This document shows, piece after piece, positions 11,277-22,708 of a stretch of DNA of 64,000 bases. The number at the start of each line of letters is the position of its first letter. Within the stretch, counting starts at the first letter, position 1. Origin of the DNA: Fragum whitleyi (lineage: Eukaryota; Mollusca; Bivalvia; Cardiida; Cardiidae); assembly GCA_948146395.1 (NCBI GenBank), contig OX411549.1:21398990-21462989 (forward strand), read 5' to 3'. The position numbers and the translations under genes were made by a program. Below the pieces are notes generated by a model. It was not told the origin of the DNA. It saw nothing but the letters and a program-made list of their open reading frames with translations, and did not search any database.

Positions 11277-12300
11277 AGAATCTAAAAATATTTATATCAA
11301 AATACGGTGGTTTCACGTCAGTGACCTAAACGAGTAGCGTTGGCGACGTCGAATGTTTTCTCTCACAGTTTCGAGGGCTAACGCCATTTTAACTGACGTC
11401 ATCGAGTTTTTCCCAGGTTTTCCCGTAATTTTTAAAAATAGTCCGTCTATGTACATCCGAGGTTGATCGTGAAATTGGCAGAGTGGTGTTCCGAATGGTA
11501 CTGCAGATGAAGTTGAAATTCCAGTTGTATAGATTATTTTAACGTGCTCGTATTAGGTGTAACATTGAAATAAGTCGGAATCAATGTCCAATAGGATGTT
11601 AACCCTTTCCTGTTTTACAAAATTTTGGACCTGTCCAAATTCAAAGGTTTTGCAGACGAAAATTTAAAGTGGATTTAATTAGAAAAATAACCATTCAGTA
11701 GGGTAGAAAATAGTGTGAAAAAAGAAGAAATTGCTTGTCAGGAGCATTTTCTTCTTTTTTCACAATGCTTTTTCAATCATAAAATCACAGGCACGTAAAA
11801 ACAGGGATTAAACAGCAAAGGGTTAAATATGTCATAATTTCAAACCAGGAAGTCCTGTCCACAATACTAAATGTCGTATAATAAAAATACTACATGTAGA
11901 ATTTGAGGAAAAAAAATATTCCCATTGAAAGTGAACTTTGACCTCCCTTTTTTGGTTCTGACAACTTCTAAGCAGGAAACATGTACCAGTATTCTTTATT
12001 ATGATAACACCTGCGCCAGGGCAGTTAAATAACCCAATTGAATATTTTCATGATTACACCAGTGTAATAACAATGCAAATGAGCTCAAAGCAAACAGTAA
12101 TGGAATTTTGTTACAGTAAAAGCGACATCATAATGGATATGATGATGTTATTTTACAAACGACCCTATTTGTATTTTCCGTTTATTTATCGTCGCTACCG
12201 TAGCACATGCCCATTTGAGGGACGCCTCAAAAAGACGGTTAGTTGTTACGAGGTAAAGTGTAAGGATACATGACGAAAGTACTGCTTACATCAGCCATGA
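11277..12300. repeat. Unassigned stretch with worn repeat of the GGAGTGAAATAA type
   Basis: 12,001-12,290 holds a worn relative of sequence at 13,095-13,240 and 17,150-17,265: AATAACCC..TTGAATATTTT, a TTACACCAGTGTAATAAC dyad and a TGACGTCAT-like site. The rest is unassigned. The 90-codon ORF at 12,001 is a chance reading of this repeat. Confidence 0.45.
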
Positions 12301-12317
12301 TCTTTAATTGTCCTGTA

Positions 12318-12465
12318 TAAGGCATCGTCTAACGGGGCCTCGGTTTAACGTCTCATCCGAAAGACAATTATTTTGTTAGTGTATTAGCTCGGGAATCGAA
12401 CCCACGCAGTCGAACTCTAATGTTTTAGAAGTTCGGCGCTCTACCAACTGAGCTAATCGGGCTTA
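12318..12465 (-). mobile_element. tRNA-derived SINE with conserved TTTAACGTCTCATCCGAAAG body
   Basis: Read on the minus strand, a tRNA-like head starts at 12,462: GCCCGATTAGCTCAGTTGG (box A), TAGAGC, and later GGGTTCGATTCCCG (perfect box B) near 12,390-12,405. The acceptor ends do not pair and the anticodon arm is oversized, so this is not a working tRNA. The body motif at 12,346-12,366 is, to my knowledge, typical of a SINE type widespread in marine invertebrates. Confidence 0.75.
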
Positions 12466-13094
12466 CAACAACCTTATATGATACACGGACAATTTTTAAT
12501 GGTAAATTCGCAAAAGTTCGGGTCATATCAAAAATTGAACATCAAATTTGTGTTCATAAAAATTTTTAAACTCGTCATCTAAATAGGTAAAATCTCGGCA
12601 AAACATAGCTTAATCTTCTTAAGGTGAATTGTTTAATTAATTTCGTAGTTCATTGCCTCATTCAATATTCTCTTATTAATAGATTTATTTTTTCCACCTT
12701 TTTTGTACTTATTTATTGCAGCAAACTCGAGTTGACAGAAAATGAAAATAAATGTAGATGAAATAAAGACAGTCTGATGAAATTATTTATATTTTGCCTT
12801 GGGATATTTTTAAAACATGTTCTATAGTATCTTCCGATGTATTAAAATTCCAGTTGGCGTGATTCATTCCAACCAATATATTATACCACGCACATTTTTG
12901 ACACACGCTGTCTGCTTCATCTGATATAATTCAAGTTTTATATCCACATAAATCTGGCTTCTGTGACATTCATACAAATATTGGTATGTATTCGGAGTTG
13001 AAGTTTGGTCTAGAAGTTAGGATAATTCACATAGTACGAACATTACTGTGTCACCTGTTCCATAGGCCACAGAAATAAACTCAAAATAAATTAT

Positions 13095-13436
13095 CTTATA
13101 ATATGACCGACGTCGCGGGAGTGAAATAAACCCGTTGAACATTTTTGATATTACACGGTTGTAATCACACTAGTGGAATTACTATTAAATGACGTCATAA
13201 TTTATACATTGTGACGTCAGTTTTAAACGGCGTTATAAGTTTCGCGGAAAATTGAAATGTCGAATTTCAAGAATTTGACGATTTTTCGCGAATATTCGCG
13301 TCATATGACAAATAAAATATCAAATTTGTGTTCATAAAATACCGAATTTATTAAACTCGTCATCTTAAACAGATAAAAACTCGGCACAGTCTCGTTTTTA
13401 TCTATTTATAGATTACTCGTTTAATAAATTCGGTAT
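13095..13436. mobile_element. Palindromic repeat with CGACGCGGGAGTGAAATAA block and a 98-bp hairpin
   Basis: 13,339-13,436 folds back: ATACCGAATTTATTAAAC and ATAAAAACTCGG face TCTCGTTTTTAT and GTTTAATAAATTCGGTAT. Its left arm recurs near 12,540-12,600 (ATCAAATTTGTGTTCATAAA, ACTCGTCATCT). The upstream GACGTCGCGGGAGTGAAATA block recurs inverted near 17,215-17,255. I read these as worn members of one fold-back family. Confidence 0.6.
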
Positions 13437-13830
13437 TTGATGATCACTCATTCAATATCCTCAATATGTGCTATATTATTATTGTTATTATTTTACTTCG
13501 GACCTGACCATTTCATAGAAAACATTCAAGTCGAAGGATAAGGTCATTACATACGTCTCAATACTTCAATTTTGAGTAATTTGAAATATTCTCATAGGGA
13601 TTATGAGAAGACATCAATTTTTAAGATTAATGCGTTTTTTTTCTGACCCAGCTCTCCAATTCTTCAGCCATGTGAAAAGGGGATATAACTGTATTTTTTA
13701 AAAAAAAAAAAAACAACAACAACAAAAAAATACAAAAAAAAAAAAACTAAAACACAGAAACAAACATTTTACATTATCTTAAAACTATACAAATATCCTT
13801 GTGATAACATCCTATATTATGTTAGAAACG
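13437..13830. other. Unassigned stretch with A-rich run
   Basis: 13,690-13,750 is a run of A broken by AACAACAACAAC and AAATAC. Nothing else was recognised. Confidence 0.4.
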
Positions 13831-13867
13831 TCCTCGAAACAAAGGCAAATAGAGGTTATAGAATAAA

Positions 13868-14016
13868 TATAATACGTACTTAATGCGTTGTATGAAAAAA
13901 AATCTAACTCGGTTGTGGGAATCGATCATTGTCTCGGCAGAGCCTCCACAATGATCAATTCCCCCAACCTCGTTAGATATTTTTTTCATACGATAACACT
14001 TAGTGCGTATTATTTT
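13868..14016. mobile_element. Fold-back element AATACGTACTTA, copy 1
   Basis: The left arm (AATACGTACTTAATGCG, TTGTATGAAAAAAAATCTAAC, CTCGGTTGTGGGAATCGATC) faces the right arm (GATCAATTCCCCCAACCTCG, TTAGATATTTTTTTCATACG, CACTTAGTGCGTATTATT). The centre is CATTGTCTCGGCAGAGCC. The second copy is at 40,719-40,883. Confidence 0.8.
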
Positions 14017-16245
14017 TTGTCCAAGCGGAAAAAATAAACAAACGACGTCATGGGGTTGGGTGGGTTTTACGTGCAAAATGACGTGTTTCTTCCCATTTTT
14101 TCTAAATTAAAGAAAAACAATAGTCGTTTGTTTTCGTATTACATCGATAAATCTTTCATTTCATGAACGACTAAGGTTATTTTTTCGCCACTTGTGAGAA
14201 TACAGCTCTTGCGGGTCACCCATTAAAAGATAAATATCTTTCAGGTCTTACTCTGACCTAACTCTGGAACGAGCAATAATGGTCTATACAATTGAGCCCC
14301 TTTTTGAAAAAAAACAAAAACAAAAAAACACAAAAACACTAGCATACATTTACAAAAGGAATAAATGACCCGGATTAGATGCACAATCACTGCGTATCTA
14401 ATCAACGTCTTTGTATTCGCTAGATGGATACCGAAAAAAGTTCTAATTTCCAAATCCGAATATTCCCGTCTTTCATCACAAAATATGGCTGTGTAGCCTA
14501 GTTAGTTTCATTCTAGATCTAAATTTGTTTGATTTCTGACAAGGGGGTCCACGGATCTATCCCTGCCCCCTCCCATCCCGTAGACCAATACTATAAACGA
14601 TGACCTTTTTTTTGGGGGGGGGGGGGATTTTTAAAGCAACGTCTGTATTGTGCAGAATCAGTATTTTCAATCGATCAACCCGGAAATAAAATCTTACAGA
14701 ATTTCCACGCATGCTTACAAACTATCGATATATCGGAGGGGGGCAAAGATGGGACAGGCTACCCTCGTCTTCAAATGACTTTCTATATTTAGAAAGGTCC
14801 ACGTTTATGATCGGGGAGGCTTCACCTAACCGTTTTAACCTATGGTCATATATGATACAACGTAACCTTCATATTATTATTTAATAAACGAAAACTACTA
14901 TTTGAACGACGTGTTGAACGCTGAGCCCCTGCTCTTTATAATCGTTTTCTCAAAAATCAACGCGTCCGATCTCGATGCAAAACGTCACAAGGCTCTTTTT
15001 ATTTCATGCTGATTTCCCGTATATTCCAATGGATTACAATTAGGGTAAATGTTATATCAAACATAAGCTAGTTGTGACTCGTCCGTAATTATCGATTGAA
15101 AGGTGGAGCTCTCCCCTTTTTACGATCAGCGCTAAGCGCTTTAAAATGCTTGAAAGGGTTGGAATATTAACAGAATAATTATTTGGACACATAAAGAGAA
15201 TACTTGTTCTGTCATTTTAGCCATCTTCAAAATCATTGGCCACCTTTGATCATTATTAGCAGCTTTGAAGATGTTCGTTAAAGTGAATATAACATTCAAT
15301 GGTCTCCGATCGATGGCCAAAATCGTCATCGGATATCCCCGAAGTCTCCCTATTTGCTACGAAATTACCTTTCCAAGAATAAACCCCGTTTTGAATCCTC
15401 AAATAAGATGATATATAATAATTTACCCGGTACCCGAGACAAAACCAGGTGATGACGACACTTTTAAGTTCTCAGAATTGCACAGCTGCGTCATTTTGAA
15501 TTTGACTGTTTTTTAGTTATTATATTAGAAAACTTCTCGACCCTTAAATGAATGTATGACTTTTATTAGATTTCATATTCAAAGAAGATAATTTGTCTTC
15601 AGAAATAATTCCGAAACGAATTCTTTTTTTTTTTTGTTGTTGTTGGAACAGCCGGACAAAAGGAGCTGCAGTTCCGTAATACGATGTACAGATCTTTTTA
15701 AACTTCCCACTTTTTACGGCAAACGCAACAGACAAACAAAAAAGAGCAACACCCAGAAACATGGAATGGTCGACTTGGACAATAATTAAGGAAATCCAGA
15801 ATTTCATTTTCACCTCCAATAGTCATATGTCATTTTTGCAATGTGTCCATTCCATCACGATTCATCTTTGTGATATTTTTAAATTTCAATGCAAGTGTCA
15901 GCCGTACTGGATGTAGATGTAAGTCAGCAAAATTGCATTTCTGGACCTTTAGTCCTACATGTACAAACATGATATTTCTTTTTCAAATAGGTTAATGAAG
16001 AAATAACTTGTTTATGATTATGTTGTTTGGGGGGGGGGGGGGTCAAATTAGTAATATGATATATTGACAATATTACATTAACTACGCCAACTTCAGTTTT
16101 CTTAACACAGGTATCATTTAATAAACATAGAATAATAATACTCTAGATATAATTTTGCGAGGAAAATGATACACAGCATGATCTTTATTTCCAAATTAAC
16201 GAGAAAAACAACTGGATTAGCAAATTCGTTAATTCTAGATCTCAG
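14017..16245. other. Unassigned stretch with a short hairpin and G-run
   Basis: 14,373-14,403 is a hairpin (GATTAGAT...TATCTAATC) related to one at 46,811-46,841. 14,614-14,626 and 16,028-16,042 are G-runs. A minus ORF at 15,544-15,819 begins with a hydrophobic signal-like stretch (WISLIIVQ...FLGVALFCLSVAF), but I could not connect it to any exon. Confidence 0.4.
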
Positions 16246-16249
16246 GAAA

Positions 16250-16625
16250 TTTTATGCGCGTTTTGACGGCATTTGCATTTTAATAGACACTCATTCTAAC
16301 GGCCATCAATCATCGTCAAAAAAACGGAGAAAATCTTGAAGAGTCAATATTTGTTTTTCGGTCATTTTCGGAACTTGATACAGTACATACGGAACATCAC
16401 ATGTGATGTTTTTGCCAACTCTATGTCCTTCGATTTTTTCTTATTAACCGATACATTCGGAACATTGATCGGACTTTTCCGAGAACTGAAAAATACCCAG
16501 GACGTCATTCAGAATATCCCTCGGACTTTTCTGTAAAGTGGAAAATACCTAGGAATTAAGCAAAGTAATTTTGGGTTATATTTTAGGTATTTCGGCTTCT
16601 GTTGGTACTTAAGTCAATACACTAG
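16250..16625 (+). repeat. Dispersed repeat R2, copy 1
   Basis: GCGCGTTTTGACGGCATTTG, ATCAATCATCGTC, AAGAGTCAATATTTG and GGAACTTGATACAGTACA match 29,440-29,590. The tail, CTCGGACTTTTCTGTAAAG and TTTCGGCTTCTGTTGGTAC, matches 52,255-52,370. It contains no recognisable gene. Confidence 0.65.
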
Positions 16626-17035
16626 AAGAAAAAATACAAATTTCTTTAAGACTTTCTGGACATTTATGAGAAAATTGGGCATATTGATATACAAATATCC
16701 TTGTGATATTGCATATTGATATTTGACATATGAAATTCCTCCGTCGATATGCGCTCTGTGATACCAAGGCCAAGGTCACTTGATTTACGAGGTCAATATC
16801 ACTTGTTCAAATCTCTTACTTTTTTATGTTCAAATCCGGCTTGAAAATATTAGCAACCGAAACGGTAATTTTTAAATTGATTTGGCAAAGGTACTACTAG
16901 ACCATCTGATCACTATGACAAAGACCTCTGAAATTGGTGGAATAAATGTGATTTAATAAAAAAGGGACTGTGTGATTAGGTCTTGATATTTATGGAATAT
17001 TTTTATGTAACTTTAGAGTATGAAGTGGATTCCAT

Positions 17036-17108
17036 GACCTAGTAGTTAAGACGGTGACTTTGGGATCGAAATGTCCCAAGATCGAAATCCGACCAGGCAA
17101 AGGAGAAA
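17036..17108 (+). repeat. tRNA-like sequence, possible SINE head
   Basis: CCATGACCTAGTAGTTAAGA resembles a tRNA D-arm/box A, and GATCGAAATCCGACC resembles a worn box B 45 bp later. The stems are imperfect and there is no clear SINE tail. Confidence 0.35.
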
Positions 17109-17275
17109 CATTATGACGTCATTTTCACAACGGAAAATACAGCGTTGCTTTACGTTCTCAGCACATTTACATACATGTAGTTATTCCACAAGTGTAATAG
17201 CAGTCGCGTAATAACAAAAATATTAAACGGGGTTATTTCACTCCCGCGTCGTAGGTCATATTAAAAGGCAAAATA

Positions 17276-17537
17276 TGTGACCCGTCACGCGAAAAGGGAC
17301 CACCTTGGCAGTGCATTAAGTGTCGACCCTAGTCAGACTTCGCGGACTGCGCAGACTGACTTAGGTCGACACTGTTTGAAACGTGCTTATTTTCTGAATC
17401 TAGAATAATCAGTCTACCTTCCAGTAAAAGAGTTTTTGTAATGCGACCTCTGGTTGGCCTGTACTAGAACCAATCTCTTTTTCAAATATTAATTTTACAC
17501 AGTCCACAGATGGTCACTTTTCGCGTGACGGGTTACA
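17276..17537. mobile_element. TA-flanked MITE, TGTGACCCGTCACGCGAAAA ends, copy 1
   Basis: The right end TTTTCGCGTGACGGGTTACA inverts the left end, and TA stands on both sides (17,274-17,275; 17,538-17,539). An internal dyad TGTCGACCCTAGTCAGACTT / GTCAGACTGACTT-like / AGGTCGACA is shared with the 45.0-kb copy. The length of 262 bp and TA duplication fit a Tc1/mariner-type MITE. Confidence 0.82.
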
Positions 17538-17812
17538 TATTTATCTATTCATCTCTTAATTGGTAAAAAAAAAATGTGCACATATTGTCTTCTTGTGTGA
17601 CCCATCGCGTTTCCAAGTTGTAGATTATAAAGGGCGAACTGATTATTGAGAGTTCTGATAATTTGATAATATCGTTTTGTATGAAATTAATTTGTCACGA
17701 AAACCTTTTTCCGCGCAAATGAAATTCAGCAATAATTCGATAGTTCCTAATTGTAATTAAGATTACATCCATAATTTTGACACCCGCAATTCCATGCAAG
17801 TAGGACCATAAA

Positions 17813-18250
17813 CAGTTAAAATTTCATGAAATTGACACTCATTCAAATCAAAGACATTCCAAATCAATTATTCAGCGCTCCATGCAATCACTACAAACGC
17901 TCACTCAAATCTATCAGATACGCTCCAAAATCATTAGAAAACAAATTAAAACCGTTTAAGACGACTAATATTTTATTCAACTCGATCAAATTATTCTACG
18001 CTTTTATTGGCTGGTGTGGATTTTAAATTGTCTGATTGGTCTGCGAAGACACAGAAAAAGAAAAAAAAGCGTATATATTTTAAAGGGAGGTAATAAATAT
18101 CGCAAATTTTGTTCACATTGAACAAAATTAGCTATATTGGATGACCTCCCATTAATCTCACTCAAAACTCTCTCCAAGCCCTCATTAAAAACCATTCCAC
18201 AAATCATTACGAAATCATTCATCTTGTCAATTTCACGATGTTGTTAACTT
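17813..18250 (-). mobile_element. CAGTTAAC-family MITE, inverted full-length copy
   Basis: Both ends are present: CAGTTAAAATTTCATGAAAT at left and CAATTTCACGATGTTGTTAA at right. In the centre ATCGCAAATTTTGTTC faces GAACAAAATTAGC. It carries the AAGACACAGAAAAAG subfamily segment seen also at 5.05 kb and 61.8 kb. Confidence 0.8.
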
Positions 18251-18344
18251 AAGTTATATGCGCATTATTTCGTATGAGTAGAAGAATTGATTCTGCTATA
18301 CTCGAATCTTAATTAGTCTGTTTCTCGCTGTTATAAACATTTAT

Positions 18345-18540
18345 GGGGATATTTCATATTTCTCTGAACGTGTCAAACAACGGGTGTGATTTATGGTTAA
18401 CGCAGAACATACCAGACACCTTTCATTTGTTTTTTATTTGTTTTCTCAGTTTTAGCGTTCATACGGAGACACCAGTGCACCACTTGCTTGCATAACAATG
18501 CATGAACCAACAACTCCTGATATAATGATGGATAGCTTGA
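18345..18540 (-). pseudogene. Second copy of a membrane-protein C-terminus and 3' UTR
   Basis: On the minus strand a frame reads LKLSIIISGVVGSCIVMQAS, then GALVSPYER and a stop at about 18,455. It parallels the C-terminus at 39,978-40,143 (LSIIMSLGVGLCIVMQATG, APVSPLEHQN, stop). The downstream sequence, including AACAAATAAA and AAATGAAAG.TGTCTGG, also matches. Homology stops upstream at about 18,540, so it appears to be a partial duplicate rather than a complete exon. It contains one hydrophobic helix. Confidence 0.5.
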
Positions 18541-18650
18541 GATGGTTCATAGCAAGATGTTTTTTCTAGCTTATGTGAACACGTTTGGTACGGTAGAAAT
18601 CGGACTACAACAGATTTGAATACAACTTTTTTGTTTGAAGTATAGTGCTA

Positions 18651-18900
18651 TCTGGGCCCGAGGTTATAAAACACTTCTCATTCTCAAATCAAAATTTTCT
18701 CAAAATTTCAATTTGAGATTAAAGCCGTTATTCTGTTTTAATACTTATTTTAATGTATTAACATAAAAGATAATATTAATAAGTTGGTATAAATAACAAC
18801 TTATTGATATTATACTTTATTTTCATAAATTTATTTAAATTTTAAATTTGAGAAAATTCTCAGTTGAGCCTTAGAAAAGTTTTAAAACCTCGAGCCCAGA
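18651..18900. mobile_element. TA-flanked palindromic MITE, TCTGGGCCCGAGG ends
   Basis: TCTGGGCCCGAGGTTATAAA at left faces TTTAAAACCTCGAGCCCAGA at right, with TA on both sides. The centre has GTTGGTATAAATAACAACTT. It is the best kept of three copies (8,170-8,422; fragment 27,228-27,310). Confidence 0.82.
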
Positions 18901-19306
18901 TATAGCTTTGCTGAACAGTACACTTACTTGTTCGTCTGTTTTATTTGGAACCGTTCAAAGTAAATTAAAACTTAATCTACAACTAAAATAGAGCTATTTG
19001 ATCCAGAAAGTTCATTATCTAAATACCCTACCTACAAGCAGCAATGGAAATAAAATAAAATAAAATCTTTGAAACTGTGGGGAAACCCTCCACTGACACG
19101 TTTACATGAATAATAAGATATTTTAGTAAAGATGTCTTCACTTTTAGTTATTTTTACGCACATGCACACGAAAGACTCTTTCTAGATCATTTAAGAATTA
19201 AATATCCAAAAAGAAATCGGTCTTTACTAAAATTTGGAACATGTATCCGGTAAAAAGGGTGATATTGAAAAAAAAAGGCTTAGAAATAGTTAAGCAGTTA
19301 AATTAA

Positions 19307-19440
19307 GGTAGTGGACCCGTAATAGTTCCGAAACCTTTCGGAAGTAAGGAACTTTAACAGTGTTTACCAAAGTTTCCTAATGATTCTCATTAGGAAACCT
19401 AAGACGATATGGTGAAAGTATATGAGTCCCGAAATAATGC
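19307..19440. mobile_element. GGTAGTGGACCCGTAAT MITE, copy 2, right end lost
   Basis: TTAA stands directly before GGTAGTGGACCCGTAATAG. The internal dyad TTTCCTAATGA / TCATTAGGAAACC is well kept. The right end degenerates into unrelated sequence near 19,440. Confidence 0.65.
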
Positions 19441-19524
19441 AGACCGTCTGACCGTCTGATCAGAGTCTTCACTACTCAATCAATAGTAGCTACTGTTAAC
19501 TAACGTTGAGAAATAGTGTTTATA

Positions 19525-19641
19525 GTAATGGAACCGTAATAGTTCCGCAGCGTTTCGAAACTATTTCACAATGTTGACCGAGGTTTCCTGTTAAAGTTTA
19601 TTACTCCTGAAACGTTGCGGAACTATTTCGGGTCCGCTACC
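19525..19641. mobile_element. GGTAGTGGACCCGTAAT MITE, copy 3
   Basis: The left arm GGAACCGTAATAGTTCCGCA and right arm TGCGGAACTATTTCGGGTCC are inverted copies. TTAA follows the right end CTACC. It is shorter than copy 1 owing to an internal deletion. Confidence 0.7.
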
Positions 19642-20470
19642 TTAATGAATTGTATGGTTGACAATACTGCTCAATGCCTAGCCATCACGCACACATGAAT
19701 TTCTTGAAAATGTCACGCACAGGCTCAGTTAATTGCGTCACTGTATTTTGTATCGTAAATGACTACAGGCCAGTGGTTTAAGGTAACAATGGACGCATGC
19801 TGTCATTTTTTTTCGCCAAATATCCATCTTGTTCGCATATGTTGAAGATTAACATTGCAATGTCTTTGTATTGAAAATTGAAGTAACCTTTCCATGTTCG
19901 TGTTCATGCTAGAGTTATCTACCCTTTGGTGGTACTTTGGCCATGTTTCAGTAAAATGTATATATTCGCTCTATGTCGAAGGTAAATGTCAGCCGATAGC
20001 TATTAAGTTCATAATAGCTATGTATGCATATACCTTATGACTACTGCTTATAAAATTTATCTTTGATCAATTACAATTTCATAATAATAACTTCCAAAAA
20101 TAATAAAAAAAAAATACTGAAACTTTGGTAATTTTAAAGGGTAAAAAAATCACAAAAAACTTTTTTTTAAGAAATTACCGAATGGAATTTTTCTAATTGT
20201 CCGATTTGTTTTATTATTTACATGCTTAAAAATCAGCATACCTTACTTTGTAAACAAGAAGGTTTTTGGTTATTTTATAATCCCTCCTCATTGAATGGTA
20301 TTTTTAACGTAGCGATGTTGTTTAACTGCTATATTCAAAGTTTCGTATATCTAATTTATATCTTATGTTCAAAAGTAGATAGGTTTTCAATCCTAACTAA
20401 CATTTTCCACGTTATTTCCTTAATCAAATGCATATAAAACACGGTCTATTTAAACAACGCTAAAAAGCCG
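19642..20470. other. Unassigned stretch
   Basis: Contains only the fragment of the CTGTGCGTGACATT family at 19,697-19,725 (ATGTCACGCACAGGCTC). A 71-codon ORF at 20,222-20,437 is not recognisable. Confidence 0.4.
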
Positions 20471-20477
20471 TACAATA

Positions 20478-21236
20478 AAGCAAGAGATCCTTGATGGTCC
20501 TATATCGCTCACTTAAGTAAATCAACTCATAACTTGTCAACCATGATATAAATACCAGAGATTGTTTGCTGTATATTTAGGATGTTTTTTTTGATAGTCT
20601 TAAATTGCGTAAAATTGAATTCGATTTTTTAAATGATTTTCTTAAATTTCCAACCTTTCTGTTGCCATGGCAACCAAAGCTATTGATGGAATTGAGTTCT
20701 TTTTACAACTTTAGAAGAGCAACACACTAAAAACATCCCTGCATGAATTCAGATTGATTGGTCCAGAGGTTTAGGAGGAGATGATTTTTCTTTTAAGATT
20801 TTCAGCAATTTTCGGCCTTTCCGTTTCCATGGAAAGCAGAGATTTTGATGGAATAAGATTTCGTTACCAATTTTGGGAAAGCTTCATCCAAAAACACTTC
20901 CCTACCCTTGTTTCAGCTTTATTGGACGAGTGGTAAATGAGATTAAGGAGCAAAATAACTTTTTCTATGATTTACGGCAATTGTATGCCTTTCTTTTACC
21001 ATGGAACCATAGTTTTTGACTGAATAAAATTCTTTTTACAACTTTAGAAGAGCTTTGCCCAAGAAACTTCAATGCTAAGTTTCAGATTGATCTGCCCAGT
21101 GGTTTAGTTGGAGAAGATGTTTAAAGAAATTAGCGACGGACGAACGGATGGACAGACGGACGGACAGTAAGACGGACGACTGACGGTGAGTGATCACAAT
21201 AGCTCACCTTGAGCACTTTGAGCGCAGGTGAGATAA
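20478..21236. mobile_element. Pearl/HINE-like element 1, ~164-bp tandem core
   Basis: The left end CAAGAGATCCTTGATGGTCC and TATATCGCTCACTT lead into about three tandem units, each with a C.TTTC.GTT.CCATGG motif (near 20,650, 20,815 and 20,980). A GACGGACG microsatellite (21,135-21,185) and the right end TGATCACAATAGCTCACC, GAGCACTTTGAGCGC, AGGTGAG follow. Left flank, tandem core, microsatellite and palindromic right flank match the pearl/HINE (helentron-associated) plan. No ORF is expected. Confidence 0.72.
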
Positions 21237-21264
21237 AAACACCCTCACCTGGTTAAAAGATTCC

Positions 21265-21526
21265 AGAGGTTCTTGTCCATGGACACCTTAAGCTCCGTGG
21301 CTTGGTGGAGGGGTACCTTCGAGATGGATCGAGTCATCCCTGGAACGAATCCTAACCGGGCCATGGATTATTTTCTGAGCATATAATTTACTTCTTTCCA
21401 CGCAGGTGTATAATGACATGTTTTTGTCTAAGTGCTCTGGCAGCCAAGACGGTCATGTGCTAGGGAGTTTGAAGTATGAAGTCGAACGTAGTGAATTCCT
21501 TGCATAGAAAAAAAAAAAAAAAAAAC
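21265..21526 (+). mobile_element. tRNA-derived SINE with poly(A) tail
   Basis: A tRNA-like head (CTCCGTGGCTTGGTGGAGGG ... GGAACGAATCCTAACC, box B-like) at about 21,290-21,362 is followed by an unrelated body and ends in a run of A at 21,509-21,526. Head, body and A-tail suggest a SINE; it differs from the (ATTG)n-tailed family. Confidence 0.5.
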
Positions 21527-21655
21527 ATAAACCCCAAAACTATTTTTTTTTACCTAGTGTTTAAGTTCAAATAAAAATTTTGTCATACAATTTTAGCGAT
21601 CTTCAATATTGTATTCAAATTTCAATAGTTATAAAAGTATTCTCTTTCATATCGA

Positions 21656-21860
21656 AAATGGATTGCTTGCAGTTCACAGGCTTCAATAAATGGACGAATA
21701 TATACCCATAGCAGTCATTCTGAGACCACTAGATGACCTTAATTTAGCGTCAAGAATTGCCAGATAGACATTAATCTCTATTAGCCCCACGAAAATGGAA
21801 CTAAATTGCATTCCATTTGATCAACATTGTCTTCATTGACGATCTTGATACTGCAGATCG
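21656..21860 (+). repeat. Dispersed repeat R1, copy 2
   Basis: Matches 10,858-11,060 over ~195 bp (GCTTGCAGTTCACAGGCTTC, AATGGACGAATATATACCC, GACCTTAATTTAGCGTCAAG). Confidence 0.7.
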
Positions 21861-21883
21861 ACTTATCCAGTGATATCCAGATA

Positions 21884-21969
21884 ACATGTCGATGGCTCAG
21901 CGTGAAACAGTTGTAACTGCCTATAAATATATAGGCAGTTACAACTGTTTCGCGCTGAGCCAGCGATGT
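21884..21969. mobile_element. Fold-back mini-element, copy 2 (nearly perfect palindrome)
   Basis: ACATGTCGATGGCTCAGCG, AAACAGTTGTAACTGCCTAT meets its inverse ATAGGCAGTTACAACTGTTT, CGCGCTGAGCC, CGATGT around a tiny A/T loop. Two mismatches in the arms suggest that this is the youngest of the three copies. Confidence 0.85.
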
Positions 21970-22117
21970 ATTCCTTTATAAATCGTTTAATGTATAGCAG
22001 ATAAAGCCTTGAATTTGTTCGGCAATTCACGTATGTACGAATGTATTTTGAATCAAGGGGTTTTGTAATAAAACGATCACTTGTTTCCATTTGGTATCGG
22101 AAAGAAATCCGGATGTA

Positions 22118-22533
22118 CAGTTAAAAACATCGTGAAATTGACAAAATGAATGATTTTTGAATGAAATAGAATGAGTGTGATGAGTGAGTGTTTAATGAAA
22201 TTAAAGTGAGGTAAGCCAATACCGGTAATTTTGTTCAGGATAAACAAATTTAGCGATATTTTTACCACTCTCTAATGAAATATGATTACACCTTCTGATT
22301 TCTTCTAGAAACAATTAGACGCTCACAATTTCAGTTATTTAAGTAAAATCGCGAATTTTTCTATTTACATTTATTTTGAATGTAGTTGTTGATTTTTTCT
22401 TTTCTAGTCATTTTGGATCGTTTTTGAGTGGTTTGAGTGGATGTTTCGAATAAACAAATGGATATAGCGCCAAGTAATCGATTTAGAACGGTTTTGATTG
22501 AGATGGTTGTCAATTTCACGATGTTACCAACTG
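22118..22533 (+). mobile_element. CAGTTAAC-family MITE, full-length
   Basis: TA/CAGTTAAAAACATCGTGAAA begins and GTCAATTTCACGATGTTACC..CTG/TA ends the element. The interior has GGTAATTTTGTTCAGGAT and GAATAAACAAATGG-type segments. Length 416 bp. Confidence 0.85.
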
Positions 22534-22708
22534 TACCTTTATAGGCGGAATTGATTACATATTCATATTGTTTAGTAGTTTTACAACTTCTAATTTGGTA
22601 ATACCTTTCATTGCGTTTGCAAATCAAGTTCAAATAAATTCAATGAAACGTGTACAAAGCGACAACAATCCGGACCGTAAAAAAAGGGTCATTTAAGGGA
22701 ATGGTCGC

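Noticed and set aside
12383..12462. Functional tRNA gene (minus strand)
   Set aside because: Boxes A and B are good but the acceptor strands do not pair and the anticodon arm is too long; the attached body makes it a SINE.
12770..12800. Hammerhead ribozyme core (CTGATGA)
   Set aside because: The word is present, but no paired helix II or properly placed GAAA with closing helices was found.
15544..15819. Signal-peptide exon for a secreted or membrane protein (minus strand)
   Set aside because: The N-terminal hydrophobic run is attractive, but no donor site or following exon could be supported.
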